Of a DNA stretch of 54,689 nt, positions 1 to 10,141 are shown piece after piece. The stretch spans positions 1 through 54,689 of the forward strand of contig JACPPA010000042.1 in assembly GCA_016191285.1 (NCBI GenBank). The letters are read 5' to 3'. The stretch is from Gammaproteobacteria bacterium (GTDB lineage: Bacteria > Pseudomonadota > Gammaproteobacteria > Ga0077536). A program made the position numbers and the translations under genes. Below the pieces are notes generated by a model that was not told the DNA's origin, did not search any database, and worked only from the letters and a program-made list of their open reading frames with translations. Every line of letters begins with the position of its first letter. Positions within the stretch are counted from its first letter, which is position 1.

Positions 1-128
1 CCCTGTTTGGGAACAGTAGCACTGACATCAGAATTGCGGGCGCATAGACCGGCCGTTGAGGAGAAGAAAATTGAAGGGGTGGAGACTCCGAGTCCCACTC
101 GCCTACTTGACACGAGACGGCTAATGGG

Positions 129-148
129 TGACCCCTTGAACGCTGATT
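129..148. repeat. 20-bp direct repeat, left copy (partner 1855-1874)
   Basis: A 20-base word starting TGACCCCTTGAACG occurs here and again at 1855-1874, differing at one base. The two copies flank the DUF4258/YgiT pair and the RHS remnant. In the right copy it encodes part of the RHS C-terminal tail (DPLNVD). Read in one frame the left copy gives DPLNAD, so it may be a leftover of a second RHS tail. The rest of bases 1-261 shows no gene I can support. Confidence 0.5.
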
Positions 149-261
149 GCACAACCATCATCAGGATTTTCCTTGAGCCCAGTAAAAGTGGAAATCGTGG
201 TCTGTTCCCAAATTCGCTGTACTGTCGGTTGTCCACGTAGTAATTCTGACGAGCAATCGAT

Positions 262-588
262 ATGGCGGTTGATTTCGAGATTCGGCGACTACGTGAGGCT
301 GTCGTAGCTGGCCGGATCCATTGGCACGCACACGCATTAACGCGATTTTTGGAGCGAGGTATATCGCGCGGGGAGATTTTAGCTGCCGTGATGCGTGGGG
401 AAGTCGTTGAGACCTACCCGGAGGACCGCCCTTTCCCAAGCTGTCTCTTGTTTTTTCACGAAGTATTGCCGGTGCACGTGGTTGCAGCTGTCGATCTAGA
501 CGCCGACATCGGACACGTGATTACCGCCTACCGGCCGGATCTAGCTCACTTTGAAGTGGATCTCAAAACGAGGAGAGTCAAACCATGA
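262..588 (+). CDS. DUF4258 family protein, toxin-like partner of the following gene
   Basis: A 108-residue soluble protein. The N-terminal part (about 15-45) reads like the DUF4258 start, with a spaced H-x-H-A motif (HWHAHA) followed by a short helix (FLERGIS). The middle has the EVVETYPEDRPFPSCL stretch common in this family, and the C-terminus has the usual ITAYRPD ending. DUF4258 proteins have a RelE-like fold by family description and are often encoded just before a YgiT-type zinc-finger protein. That is the arrangement here: the stop overlaps the next start by 4 bases (ATGA). Toxin activity is inferred from this pairing, not shown. It sits next to a degraded RHS gene, in an accessory region. 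Confidence 0.8.
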   Translation: MAVDFEIRRLREAVVAGRIHWHAHALTRFLERGISRGEILAAVMRGEVVETYPEDRPFPSCLLFFHEVLPVHVVAAVDLDADIGHVITAYRPDLAHFEVDLKTRRVKP

Positions 589-830
589 TTGAGAACGTCG
601 GACACTGTCCCCTTTGTGGGGGTGAAAAGCAGCCTGGCACCACGACCTTTGCAGTAGATTTGAAATTCGGTGTTGTAGTCGTCACCGAAGTTCCGGCTTT
701 GGTCTGCACCAAGTGCGGTGACGCTTGGATCGAAAACCCGGTGGCGGAAAAGTTAGAAGAAATGGTGGTTGAGGCGCGTCGCAAACATACGGTCGTTGAG
801 GTGACGCAATGGCAGCAGGTGGCCGCGTGA
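585..830 (+). CDS. YgiT-type zinc-finger protein, antitoxin-like
   Basis: An 81-residue protein with four cysteines in two CxxC pairs (C8-P-L-C11 and C41-T-K-C44), the signature of the MqsA/YgiT N-terminal zinc domain. The helix-turn-helix half of full MqsA is absent. After the zinc domain there is only a short helical tail (VAEKLEEMVVEARR). The start overlaps the stop of the DUF4258 gene, so the two are probably translated together. In this common two-gene arrangement the zinc-finger protein is presumed to neutralise the DUF4258 partner. That role is inferred from family context. Confidence 0.82.
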   Translation: MIENVGHCPLCGGEKQPGTTTFAVDLKFGVVVVTEVPALVCTKCGDAWIENPVAEKLEEMVVEARRKHTVVEVTQWQQVAA

Positions 831-843
831 TTCTTGTTCCTAA

Positions 844-1888
844 GGAATATTGGGACCGACCGCGATCAAATCGAAAATCGACGACGAACTCAATCGCCCG
901 AAAGACGTGAAAAAAAACGGCACCACCACGCTCGCGAGCTGGACCTACTCCGATCGCCTGAACAGCACGGTCAGCTACGTCAATACCACCACCCGCACGG
1001 TGCAAGGGAATGTGACCGGAGCGCTGGCCACGCTCACCACCACGCTGAACGGTGAAGCCTCGCAATTTAATCTGTTCTACAACAAGACCGGTCAGGTCAC
1101 GAACCAGCGCCACGGTGCCGGCGTACGACTATTCCCCGCCCGCGCCGAGCAGCACCGCCTACACGCCGAACACGATGAATCAATACTCCAACGTCGCGGC
1201 GGTCACCCAGACCTTCGACAACAACGGCAACTTGACGGGCGACGGCACCTGGACCTTCGTCTACGACCCGGAGAATCGCCTGACCAGTGCCACCAAGACC
1301 GGCATCGCCGCGAGTTATCTCTACGACCGCTTCGGTCGCCGCGAGCAGAAGACCGTGGGTAGCGCCATCACGAAGTATCTGCTCGACGGTCCCTCCGTCA
1401 TTGAAGAATACGAGGGCACCAATACCCGCAGTGCGCGTTACGTCTACGCCCCGAACATTGATGAACCGATTTACATGGAGCGTGGCGGTAACCGGTATTT
1501 TTATCATCGCGATGGCAGTGGCTCGGTCATTGCTTTGACCGGGACTAATGGGATTGTGTCGGAGCGGTATACCTACAGTCCGTATGGCGAGAGTGCGAAC
1601 ACCAGTGCGGCCAATAACCCGTATCGGTATACGGGACGTGAGTTGGATGCGGAGACGGGACTGTATTACTACCGGGCACGGTATTACAGCACGGACCTTG
1701 GCCGGTTCTTGCAACCGGATCCGATTGGCTATCAGGGTGGGCTCAACTTATATGCTTATGTGGGGAATGATCCGTTGAACCTCACCGACCCGAGTGGGTT
1801 GCGCGCGCGGGATGTCGCACGACAGGGGCAGCAGTTGCTAGGAACCAACGACTCTGACCCCTTGAACGTTGATGCCGCCCCACCTTGA
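844..1888 (+). pseudogene. RHS-repeat protein remnant, frameshifted
   Basis: This is the C-terminal part of an RHS/YD-repeat protein. The first segment (frame of 850) has repeat-like GxLxTxx sequence. The second segment (frame of 1052) contains YD repeats (NNGNLTGDGTWTFVYDPENR), the RHS core ending (RYYSTDLGRFLQPDPIG) and the DPSGL junction. Then comes only a short tail of about 28 residues. The two frames join between about 1100 and 1125, so the reading frame is broken there. The normal long N-terminal half is missing, because a TAA at 841-843 precedes the readable part. Full RHS proteins are large secreted or cell-surface toxins with a variable C-terminal domain. This copy has no recognisable toxin domain and is most likely dead. 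Confidence 0.8.
1855..1874. repeat. 20-bp direct repeat, right copy (partner 129-148)
   Basis: Right copy of the word described at 129-148, with 19 of 20 bases identical. It lies inside the last codons of the RHS remnant. Confidence 0.5.
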
Positions 1889-2041
1889 TGCCGCCTAAAA
1901 TCGATTTAGGTGTTCCTGTGGATCACGTGAATATGACGATAATCGGGGGAAGCGGATTGCTTAATGGGTAGGGTAAATTTTGGTGGAAGGCGCTGCGCTT
2001 TTCCGTACGGCCGCCGCACGAGACACGTCATTTCGTCCTTG

Positions 2042-3487
2042 CTAGGTCTGCGTCCCCCCCACCGTCAGTCCATCAATCCGCAACGTGGGTTGACCCACGC
2101 CTACCGGCACCGATTGTCCGTTCTTGCCGCAGGTGCCAATGCCGTTATCGAGTGCGAGATCGTTGCCGATCATCGACACGCGTGTCAGCACGTCGGGTCC
2201 GTCGCCGACCAAGGTCGCGCCTTTGACCGGGGCGGTGATTTTTCCGTCTTCGATCAGGTAGGCCTCACTGGCGCTGAAGACGAACTTGCCATTAGTGATA
2301 TCGACCTGACCGCCGCCGAAGCTGACCGCATAGAGGCCATGTTTGACCGAGCGAATGATCTCTTCCGGCGCGTGCTTACCCGCCAGCATGTAGGTGTTGG
2401 TCATGCGGGGCATCGGCCGGTGACCATAGGATTGTCGACGACCATTGCCCGTTGATTGCGTTTTCATGAGCCCGGCGTTTTGTTTGTCGTGCAGATAGCC
2501 GCGGAGAATGCCGTCTTCGATCAACACGGTGTTCTGGCCCGGCGTGCCTTCGTCGTCGACGGCAAGCGAGCCGCGTCGATTCGGCGGGGTCGCATCGTCG
2601 ACCACCGTGCAGCCCGGCACCGCCACGCGTTCGCCCACGCGGCCGGCAAACGCCGAGGTGCCCTTGCGATTGAAATCGCCTTCCAAGCCGTGACCAATGG
2701 CTTCGTGCAACAAAATGCCAGGCCAGCCGGAACCCAGCACGACCGTCATTTCTCCGGCTGGCGCGGCGCGGGCTTCAAGGCTGACCAGCGCCTGGCGTAG
2801 CGCCTCGTCCGCGATCTGTTCGGCGTGTTGATGATCGAGAAAGTATTCATAGCCATAGCGGCCGCCGCCGCCGTGGCTCGCGCTTTCGCGACGACCGTTG
2901 TGTTCGACGATGACCGACACGTTGAGCCGCACCAGCGGCCGGATATCCGCGGCCAAGGTGCCATCCGAGGCGGCGATGAGGACCTGCGTGTAGCGTCCGA
3001 TCAGACTCGCCATCACCTGCTTGACGCGTGGATCGGCGGCGCGTACTCGGGCATCCAAACTCCGCAATAGAGCGATCTTTTCGGCCGCCGACAACGTTTC
3101 GAGCGGATCGACCGTGGCGTAACGCGCGGGTGCGCTACTGGCGGATACGATCCGCACGTCACGCGTCTGATTCTGTTGCGTAATCGCGCGCGCGGCTTCG
3201 GCAGCCTTCAGCAGCGCCGGTAAGGTCAGATCATCCGAATACGCGAAGCCGGTTTTTTCGCCGACGACCGCGCGCACGCCAACACCTTGATCGAGCGCGA
3301 ACGAGCCGTCTTTGACGATGCCATCTTCCAAACTCCACGCCTCACCGCGCGAGGTTTCGAAGAATAAATCGGCCAAGTCGACCTGCTGCCCCACGAGCGT
3401 CGCCAGCACGCGTTCCAAGGCGCCGATGTCAAGCCCGGCCGGTTCAAGTAGTGTTTGCTGGACGATTGCTAAGGTGGAATCGGTCAT
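2042..3487 (-). CDS. tldD: Metalloprotease TldD
   Basis: A 481-residue protein of the TldD/PmbA family, full length for TldD. The zinc-binding HExxxH motif ([11 protein letters not shown]) is at residues 261-266. The glycine-rich C-terminal GTCGKNGQ segment typical of TldD is present. TldD works with TldE (PmbA) as a heterodimeric protease that trims small peptides, such as microcin or CcdA precursors. The start is placed at the ATG reading MTDSTLAIV at 3485-3487. The reading frame stays open for another 102 codons upstream, but that extension overlaps the divergent aminotransferase and does not resemble the family. No pmbA is present in the window. Confidence 0.93.
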   Translation of the reverse strand: MTDSTLAIVQQTLLEPAGLDIGALERVLATLVGQQVDLADLFFETSRGEAWSLEDGIVKDGSFALDQGVGVRAVVGEKTGFAYSDDLTLPALLKAAEAARAITQQNQTRDVRIVSASSAPARYATVDPLETLSAAEKIALLRSLDARVRAADPRVKQVMASLIGRYTQVLIAASDGTLAADIRPLVRLNVSVIVEHNGRRESASHGGGGRYGYEYFLDHQHAEQIADEALRQALVSLEARAAPAGEMTVVLGSGWPGILLHEAIGHGLEGDFNRKGTSAFAGRVGERVAVPGCTVVDDATPPNRRGSLAVDDEGTPGQNTVLIEDGILRGYLHDKQNAGLMKTQSTGNGRRQSYGHRPMPRMTNTYMLAGKHAPEEIIRSVKHGLYAVSFGGGQVDITNGKFVFSASEAYLIEDGKITAPVKGATLVGDGPDVLTRVSMIGNDLALDNGIGTCGKNGQSVPVGVGQPTLRIDGLTVGGTQT

Positions 3488-3532
3488 GCTGGTGAATGCT
3501 CGCGTGAATGAAGATAAGACTCGACTGTCGGT

Positions 3533-4810
3533 TTGACAGCGGCCCGTCGGGCCGGTAGCGTTCGGCCCCGCAATAGTCGCCGAACTCGTCAACCTAGTGT
3601 AATCGCCTTGGCTAAAGAATTCCCTCGTATTCAACGTCTTCCGCCCTACGTGTTCAACGAGGTTGGGGAATTGAAGATGGCTGCGCGCCGCCGTGGCGAC
3701 GATGTCATCGATTTCAGCATGGGCAATCCGGATCAACCGACCCCGCGCCATATTGTCGATAAGCTCATTGAAGCGGTACAACGCGGGGATACCCATCGCT
3801 ATTCAGTTTCGAAAGGCATTCCGCGGCTCCGGCGAGCGATTTGTAATTGGTATCGGCAGCGTTTTGACGTGGAGCTCGATCCCGATCGCGAGGCCATCGT
3901 GACCATCGGCTCCAAGGAAGGCCTCGCGCATCTCGCGCTGGCGACTGTCGATCGCGGCGACGCGGTGCTGGTTCCGAATCCGTCCTATCCCATTCATCCT
4001 TACGGTTTCGTGATCGCGGGCGCGGACATTCGGCATGTGCCGATCGGCCCCGGCATCGATTTCTTCGCCGAGCTCGAAAAAGCCATTCGCGATAGCTGGC
4101 CGAAGCCAAAAATGTTGTTGCTCAATTTTCCGAGCAATCCGACCACGCAATGTGTCGAGATCGATTTCTTTAAACATGTGATCGACATCGCGCGTGAGCA
4201 TGGGATTTATGTGGTGCACGATCTCGCGTATGCCGATCTGGTCTTCGATGGCTATCGTGCGCCGTCGATCATGCAAATCCCCGGAGCCAAAGATCTGGCG
4301 GTCGAGTTCTTCACGCTGTCCAAGAGTTACAACATGCCCGGTTGGCGCATCGGTTTCATGGTTGGCAACCCCGATCTGGTCTACGCCCTGGGGCGGATGA
4401 AATCGTATTTGGATTACGGCATGTTCACGCCGGTCCAAATCGCGGCCATCACCGCGCTTGAAGGTCCGCAGGACTGCGTGAGCGAAGTCCGCGAAACGTA
4501 TCAACAGCGTCGCGACGTGCTGTGCGAAGGCTTGAGTGCCGCCGGCTGGCCAGTAGAGAAGCCGCGCGGGACGATGTTCGTGTGGGCGGAGATCCCGCCG
4601 GCGTTTCAAGCGCTAGGTTCACTCGAGTTTTCGAAAAAGCTACTGCTCGAGACCAAGGTGGCGGTCTCGCCCGGCATTGGCTTCGGTCAATACGGCGATC
4701 GCTTCGTGCGCTTCGCGCTGATCGAAAATCCGCATCGCACACGTCAGGCATTGCGCAGCATTAAAGACTTGTTGCGCGATCCGGAACGGCCGCAGGCCGC
4801 GACCCGCTAG
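3533..4810 (+). CDS. alaC: PLP-dependent alanine aminotransferase, AlaC family
   Basis: A class I/II aminotransferase. It shows the AlaC-type N-terminus ([32 protein letters not shown]). The PLP lysine lies in [15 protein letters not shown], preceded by the conserved NFPSNPTTQ and DLAYADL segments. The reaction is transfer of an amino group between glutamate and pyruvate to give alanine. The start is uncertain. The first ATG in frame (3533) gives 425 residues with a basic leader of about 25 residues. A TTG at 3608 gives a protein that begins close to the usual family start. The gene lies directly upstream of hom, 24 bases from its preferred start, so the three amino-acid genes may be co-transcribed. 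Confidence 0.9.
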   Translation: MTAARRAGSVRPRNSRRTRQPSVIALAKEFPRIQRLPPYVFNEVGELKMAARRRGDDVIDFSMGNPDQPTPRHIVDKLIEAVQRGDTHRYSVSKGIPRLRRAICNWYRQRFDVELDPDREAIVTIGSKEGLAHLALATVDRGDAVLVPNPSYPIHPYGFVIAGADIRHVPIGPGIDFFAELEKAIRDSWPKPKMLLLNFPSNPTTQCVEIDFFKHVIDIAREHGIYVVHDLAYADLVFDGYRAPSIMQIPGAKDLAVEFFTLSKSYNMPGWRIGFMVGNPDLVYALGRMKSYLDYGMFTPVQIAAITALEGPQDCVSEVRETYQQRRDVLCEGLSAAGWPVEKPRGTMFVWAEIPPAFQALGSLEFSKKLLLETKVAVSPGIGFGQYGDRFVRFALIENPHRTRQALRSIKDLLRDPERPQAATR

Positions 4811-4834
4811 TCGATTTATTTGGAGCACGTGCGC

Positions 4835-6151
4835 GTGGATTTACCCCCAGTTAAGATTGGCTTGCTCGGCTTAGGCACGGTCGGCGGCGGCACGCTTACC
4901 GTGTTGCGGCGGAACGCGGTGCTGATCGCCGCGCGCGCGGGGCGCCGCATCGACGCCGTGATCGCCACTGCGCTTAATCCGCGCAAAGCACGCGATATCG
5001 ATCTCACCGGAATCGAGATCGTCGATGACGCGTTTACAGTGGCGGACGATCCCCGCATTGCCATTGTCGCCGAGCTCATCGGCGGCATCGAGCCGGCGCG
5101 CACCTTGGTGTTGCGCGCGATTCACAACGGCAAGCACGTGGTAACCGCGAATAAGGCGCTCATTGCCCAACATGGCAACGAGATTTTCGCGGCTGCGCAA
5201 GCGCGCGGCGTGATGATCGCTTTTGAGGCGGCAGTAGCCGGCGGCATTCCCGTCATCAAAGTCATGCGTGAAGCGCTTGCCGGCAACGATATTCTATGGC
5301 TCGCTGGCATCATCAACGGCACCTGCAATTTCATCCTGTCGGCGATGAGTGACGGCGGCCGCGAGTTCGGCGAAGTACTGACTGAAGCGCAGCGCTTAGG
5401 CTATGCCGAGACCGATCCATCGTTTGATGTCGATGGAGTCGATGCCGCGCATAAACTGACGATTCTCGCCGCGCTCGCGTTTGGGATCCCCTTGCAGTTT
5501 TCCAAAGTGTATGTCGAAGGCATTCGCCACATCACCCGCGAGGATGTGCAGTACGCGGAGCGCCTCGGCTATCGCATCAAGCATCTCGGCATCGCGCGGC
5601 AGGTCGAGTCCGGCATCGAACTCCGCGTGCATCCGACGTTGATTCCGCAGGCGCAACCCATTGCCCGTGTGAACGGGGTTATGAATGCGGTGCTCGTCCG
5701 CGGCGATGCGGCGGGACCGGTGTTGTTATCCGGCGCGGGGGCGGGCGCGGAGCCGACGGCCTCGTCGGTGGTCGCGGATTTAGTCGATGTGGTGCGTGCC
5801 CTAACGACCGATCCGGAAAATCGCGTACCGCATCTTGCCTTTCAGCCGGACACCTTGGAGGACTTGCCGATTCTCGATATCGCCGAGATCGAGACCGCGT
5901 ATTATTTGCGCTTGCTGGCGGCCGATCGGCCGGGCGTGCTGGCGGATGTCACGCGCATCTTGGGCGATCGCGGGATCAGCATCGAAGCGCTGCTGCAACT
6001 CGAACATCACGTGGCCGCGGCGGACGTGCCGATTGTTATCCTGACTCACCGGGTGAAGGAACGCGCGATGAACGAAGCCATCGTCGCAATCGAACGTTTG
6101 GATTCGATCCAGGGTCGTATTGTGCGGATCCGGTTGGAGGAGTTTGCATGA
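4835..6151 (+). CDS. hom: Homoserine dehydrogenase
   Basis: Catalyses NAD(P)H-dependent reduction of aspartate semialdehyde to homoserine, feeding threonine and methionine synthesis. The N-terminal Rossmann motif is GLGTVGGGT. The catalytic core contains TANKALIAQHG and the GIINGTCNFIL signature. A C-terminal ACT domain begins near YYLRLLAADRPGVLADV, which indicates feedback control by an amino acid, usually threonine. It has no aspartokinase fusion. I chose the GTG at 4835 because GGAG at 4822-4825 lies 9 bases upstream. A TTG at 4820 and a GTG at 4829 are in-frame alternatives. The stop overlaps the thrC start by 4 bases, so the two are translationally coupled. Confidence 0.95.
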   Translation: MDLPPVKIGLLGLGTVGGGTLTVLRRNAVLIAARAGRRIDAVIATALNPRKARDIDLTGIEIVDDAFTVADDPRIAIVAELIGGIEPARTLVLRAIHNGKHVVTANKALIAQHGNEIFAAAQARGVMIAFEAAVAGGIPVIKVMREALAGNDILWLAGIINGTCNFILSAMSDGGREFGEVLTEAQRLGYAETDPSFDVDGVDAAHKLTILAALAFGIPLQFSKVYVEGIRHITREDVQYAERLGYRIKHLGIARQVESGIELRVHPTLIPQAQPIARVNGVMNAVLVRGDAAGPVLLSGAGAGAEPTASSVVADLVDVVRALTTDPENRVPHLAFQPDTLEDLPILDIAEIETAYYLRLLAADRPGVLADVTRILGDRGISIEALLQLEHHVAAADVPIVILTHRVKERAMNEAIVAIERLDSIQGRIVRIRLEEFA

Positions 6152-7284
6152 TCGTGTCGGGAACCTTGTATCGCGGCCTCATCGAGCGTTATCGCGCGCG
6201 CCTGCCCATCGCCGCGGACACGCGAGTGATCAGCTTGTGCGAAGGCAATACGCCGCTCATCCCGCTCGAGAACCTCGCGCGTTCGGTGGGCCGCGGGCTC
6301 AGCCTTTACGCGAAATTCGAAGGCTTGAATCCCACCGGCTCGTTCAAGGATCGCGGGATGACGATGGCGGTGACTCAAGCTGCGAGTGAAGGGTCGCGTG
6401 CGATCATTTGTGCTTCCACCGGCAATACCTCGGCATCGGCCGCCGCCTATGCGGCGCGCGCGGGAATACGCTGTTTCGTCCTGATCCCCGAAGGCAAGAT
6501 TGCGCTCGGCAAATTAGCGCAGGCGACCATTCAAGGATCGGTGGTCATCCAGATCAAGGGTAACTTCGATGACGGCATGCGCATTGTCAAAGACATGGCG
6601 AGCGTGGCGCCGGTCGCGATCGTCAACTCCATTAATCCGTATCGTTTGCAGGGCCAGAAAACCGCGGCGTTTGAAATTGTCGATGCCTTAGGACGCGCGC
6701 CGGATTATCACTGCATACCCGTCGGCAACGCGGGCAATATCAGCGCGTATTGGACGGGCTTTAGCGAATACGCGGCAATTCAGCCGAAAACGGCTGCCTG
6801 TGGCTACTGCGTCGATACTTGCGCATTCCCATTCCCGGCGGTGATAGCGACACGCCCGGTCATGGTTGGTTATCAAGCGGCGGGTGCGGCGCCGTTCATT
6901 GCCGGTCATCCCGTGGCCGAACCGGAAACCGTGGCCACCGCGATTCGCATTGGCAATCCGCAATCGTGGGATCTGGCGTGGGCTGCGGTCCGCGAGTCGG
7001 GCGGGTGGTTCGATAGCCTTACCGACGACGAGATCCTGCATACGCAGCGCCGGTTGGCGGAAACCGAAGGCGTGTTCTGCGAGCCCGCGTCGGCGATTGC
7101 AGTCGCGGGTCTGTTGCGCGATATCGCGCGCGGCAGGATCGCCGATGGCAGCGTCATCACCTGTACTCTCACCGGCCACGGTCTGAAAGATCCGGACACG
7201 GCAATCAAACAAAGCCAAGGACCCATCTTGCAGGTCGCGGCCGAGAACGAGGCCGTGAAGCGCGCCATTCTCGATCACCTATAA
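6148..7284 (+). CDS. thrC: Threonine synthase
   Basis: A 378-residue PLP enzyme that converts O-phosphohomoserine to threonine. The PLP lysine is K67 in NPTGSFKDRGM. The CASTGNTSASAAAYAARAG phosphate-binding region and PVGNAGNISAYW follow in the expected order. It is the short form of the enzyme, as in many bacteria, without the N-terminal extension of the E. coli type. The ATGA overlap with hom and the short gap to the next gene suggest one transcription unit. Confidence 0.95.
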   Translation: MIVSGTLYRGLIERYRARLPIAADTRVISLCEGNTPLIPLENLARSVGRGLSLYAKFEGLNPTGSFKDRGMTMAVTQAASEGSRAIICASTGNTSASAAAYAARAGIRCFVLIPEGKIALGKLAQATIQGSVVIQIKGNFDDGMRIVKDMASVAPVAIVNSINPYRLQGQKTAAFEIVDALGRAPDYHCIPVGNAGNISAYWTGFSEYAAIQPKTAACGYCVDTCAFPFPAVIATRPVMVGYQAAGAAPFIAGHPVAEPETVATAIRIGNPQSWDLAWAAVRESGGWFDSLTDDEILHTQRRLAETEGVFCEPASAIAVAGLLRDIARGRIADGSVITCTLTGHGLKDPDTAIKQSQGPILQVAAENEAVKRAILDHL

Positions 7285-7333
7285 AACGTCGCGGCGCATC
7301 GCCGCCCGCTATCGTTGGCGCCGAGAACCTTTA

Positions 7334-8326
7334 ATGAAGCGTCTGCAGTTATTTCTGCCGAGTATTACGCTGACATCGGAGATAACCTTTGTCGATCGCG
7401 CGGCGGAATTCGGCATGCTGGCGCGCGTGCTCGGACGCGCGACCCAACACCCAGACCCAACGCCAACCGAAGCGCTGTTATGCGCCGCGTTTGGACGCAC
7501 TGCGCCGGGTGGCGTGGCGGCTTTAACGGCGCGCATCGACTTTAAAAACGAGACCGATGACGCGGAAATCCTGCGTGCTGATCCGGTTCATTTGCATGTG
7601 GATCCGAACAAAGTGCTGCTGTTTGGACCAGCACAGCTCGCGCTCACCGCAGCAGAAGCCGACGCGTTTCTGGAAGTCTTGCGCGCCGAATTCCCCTCTT
7701 TGGCGTGGCGGCGAGCGTCGCCGACTCGCTGGTACATCCGTCGCCCGTCCGACGTGTGGGCCGCCGCGCCGTCCGCGGCGTGGTTACACGGACGCTCGAT
7801 TAGTCCATTTTTCCCTACGGCGACGACCGATCGCGCGTGGCGTCGCCTGTTGAATGATGTGCAAATGGTGTTGCACGATCATCCGCTCAATCAAACTCGC
7901 GTCGCGCGTGGGTTACCTGCCGTCAATGGCGTGTGGGTATTTGGTGGCGGTTCGATTAACGCTGCGGCCGCAACGCCGATCACCCGCACCTTCGGCAACG
8001 ATGTGCTGTTACACGGCCTGGCCGCGGCGCATGGTGTTCAATCGCAGCGTAACAACACCCCTGCCGCGGCGTTAGCCGCGAGTGGTGAGGCTGTCGTGGT
8101 GGCGGGGCCGGCGTTCGGTCGCGCCGCGGAAGAGATCGCTGCGATCACTATTGCCGACATTAATAGCGATTGGCTGCCCGCGGTGTTGCGCGCGCTTCGC
8201 GTGGGGCGAATTCGCCAGCTCGACGTGGTGACCCATGGCCACCGCTCGGTATTACGCGGCTTCGGTGCGTGGCGGCCGACTTCGGCGCGCGCGAGTTTTA
8301 CCCTCGATGATAGTGAAATGATTTGA
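7334..8326 (+). CDS. Conserved protein, COG4255-like, function unknown
   Basis: A 330-residue soluble protein with no signal peptide. The layout resembles the COG4255 family, found between thrC and recJ in many beta/gammaproteobacteria and often mislabelled as phosphoglycerate mutase. Recognisable pieces are DPVHLHVDPNKVLLFGP near residue 85, LNDVQMVLHDHPLNQTR near 180 and NGVWVFGGG near 205. Its stop overlaps the recJ start by 4 bases (TTGA), so it is almost certainly in the same transcript as recJ. No catalytic motif allows a function to be assigned. The conserved linkage to hom-thrC and recJ is the only functional hint. Confidence 0.75.
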   Translation: MKRLQLFLPSITLTSEITFVDRAAEFGMLARVLGRATQHPDPTPTEALLCAAFGRTAPGGVAALTARIDFKNETDDAEILRADPVHLHVDPNKVLLFGPAQLALTAAEADAFLEVLRAEFPSLAWRRASPTRWYIRRPSDVWAAAPSAAWLHGRSISPFFPTATTDRAWRRLLNDVQMVLHDHPLNQTRVARGLPAVNGVWVFGGGSINAAAATPITRTFGNDVLLHGLAAAHGVQSQRNNTPAAALAASGEAVVVAGPAFGRAAEEIAAITIADINSDWLPAVLRALRVGRIRQLDVVTHGHRSVLRGFGAWRPTSARASFTLDDSEMI

Positions 8327-10050
8327 CAACCCCCAGCCGCATACTCCGTCGCGAGCCTGGCGACGACAGTGCCTTGCCGGCAGATCTGCATCCGGTATTG
8401 CGCCGGGTGTTCGCGGCGCGCGGCGCGCGTGACGCGAGCGCGCTCGATCATTCGTTAACGCACTTGCTGCGAACCGACACGCTGCTCGATATGGAGCGCG
8501 CGGTCGCGCTGCTGGATACCGCGCTCAGGCTGAATCAGAAAATAATCTTCGTTGGCGATTTCGACGCCGATGGCGCCACGAGTTGTGCGCTCGGGGTCCG
8601 CGCGCTGAAGGCCTGCGGTGCACAGCAAGTGGAATTCCTCGTCCCCAATCGCTTCGAGTATGGGTACGGCTTGACGCCCCCGATCGTCGAGCTGGCGCGC
8701 GCGCGTGGCGCAGAGCTATTGGTGACGGTGGATAACGGGATCTCGAGCCTTGAGGGGGTCGCCGCAGCCAAGGCGGCGGGCATGCAAGTGCTGGTGACCG
8801 ATCACCACTTGCCGGGTGCAAGGTTGCCGGCTGCCGACGCCATCGTGAACCCGAATTCCCCGGGCGATCCGTTCCCGAGCAAGGCGCTGGCCGGTGTAGG
8901 TGTGATCTTCTACGTGATGCTCGCGCTCCGCGCGCATCTGCGCGATACCGGTTGGTTTCAATCGAAAGGGATCAGCGAGCCCAATTTTGCCGACCTGCTT
9001 GATCTTGTCGCCCTCGGTACCGTCGCCGATGTGGTGCCACTTGATCTCAATAATCGGCGTCTGGTCGCGCAAGGGCTCGCGCGGATCCGCGGCGGTCGCT
9101 GCCAGCCCGGCATTGGCGCGCTGCTAAAAGTCGCCGGACGTGATCCCAAACGCATTCACAGCAGCGATCTGGGTTTCGCCGTCGGGCCACGGTTGAATGC
9201 CGCCGGTCGGCTGGCGGATATGTCGCTCGGGATCGAATGTCTATTGGCGGATGATCCGCGGCGCTGTCTCGCGATTGCGACGGAACTCGATCGATTAAAC
9301 CGCGAACGGCGTGCGCTGGAGTCGGAAATGAAGACGCAAGCGCTGGATCTGCTGGCCGCGCGGCAATGGGATGATCAGGCGTTGGCTGCCGGTCTGTGCT
9401 TGTTCGATCCAAGTTGGCATCAAGGCATCATCGGCGTGGTCGCGGGACGCATCAAAGATCTGCATCACCGGCCGGTTATCGCGTTTGCGCCCGCTGGTGC
9501 CGACGACATAAAAGGCTCGGCGCGCTCGGTGCCTGGCGTGCACATTCGCGATCTGTTGGATGCGATTGCGACCGAACATCCTGATTTGCTCAGCCGTTTC
9601 GGCGGCCACGCGATGGCCGCGGGCTTGAGCATCCGCGCCACGAATTTTGAACGGTTCCGGCAGGTGTTCGAACACGCGGTCGCCACCCGTGTCGACCCTG
9701 CATTATTAGCGCCCTTGCTCCACACCGACGGCGAACTCGCGGCGGAGCATATGACCCTTGATCTCGCGCGGCGGTTGCTCGATGCGGCGCCGTGGGGTCA
9801 AGCGTTTCCCGAGCCGCTGTTTGATGGCGAATTCGTGATCAGGGAGCTCCGTTTGGTCGGCGCCGCACATCTGCGTCTGCAACTCGTCGCCCATGGTGCG
9901 ACCTTTGCGGCCATCGCGTTTAACGCAATTGACGCCGAATGGGCGGTGCGTGGCGCCCGCGCGCGGATCGTCTATCGCCTCGCGGTCAACGACTATCAAG
10001 CAGTGGCGAGTTTGCAATTGGTCGTCGAACACGGCGAATCGGTTGCGTGA
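8323..10050 (+). CDS. recJ: Single-stranded-DNA-specific exonuclease RecJ
   Basis: A 5'-3' single-strand exonuclease used in recombination and mismatch repair. It has 575 residues, the usual length. The DHH-superfamily motifs appear in order: VGDFDADGATS (motif I), VTVDNGISS, VTDHHLPG (the DHH motif), and the DHHA1 region ending RFGGHAMAAGLS. A C-terminal OB-like domain follows. The start is a TTG at 8323 that overlaps the TGA of the upstream gene. This start gives MTTPSRILRRE and no better one is visible. Confidence 0.95.
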   Translation: MTTPSRILRREPGDDSALPADLHPVLRRVFAARGARDASALDHSLTHLLRTDTLLDMERAVALLDTALRLNQKIIFVGDFDADGATSCALGVRALKACGAQQVEFLVPNRFEYGYGLTPPIVELARARGAELLVTVDNGISSLEGVAAAKAAGMQVLVTDHHLPGARLPAADAIVNPNSPGDPFPSKALAGVGVIFYVMLALRAHLRDTGWFQSKGISEPNFADLLDLVALGTVADVVPLDLNNRRLVAQGLARIRGGRCQPGIGALLKVAGRDPKRIHSSDLGFAVGPRLNAAGRLADMSLGIECLLADDPRRCLAIATELDRLNRERRALESEMKTQALDLLAARQWDDQALAAGLCLFDPSWHQGIIGVVAGRIKDLHHRPVIAFAPAGADDIKGSARSVPGVHIRDLLDAIATEHPDLLSRFGGHAMAAGLSIRATNFERFRQVFEHAVATRVDPALLAPLLHTDGELAAEHMTLDLARRLLDAAPWGQAFPEPLFDGEFVIRELRLVGAAHLRLQLVAHGATFAAIAFNAIDAEWAVRGARARIVYRLAVNDYQAVASLQLVVEHGESVA

Positions 10051-10141
10051 TAGTGGAACGACGTCGTCGCGTCGCCAAGCTGACGGCGGCGCTGCCAGCC
10101 ATTACAATCTACCGCTACTCAATTTCGCGTTTGGATCAGGC

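Noticed and set aside
3803-4609. Long minus-strand open frame (268 codons) opposite the aminotransferase gene
   Set aside because: It is the antisense of a well-conserved alaC gene, has no domain resemblance, and arises from the high-GC codon bias.
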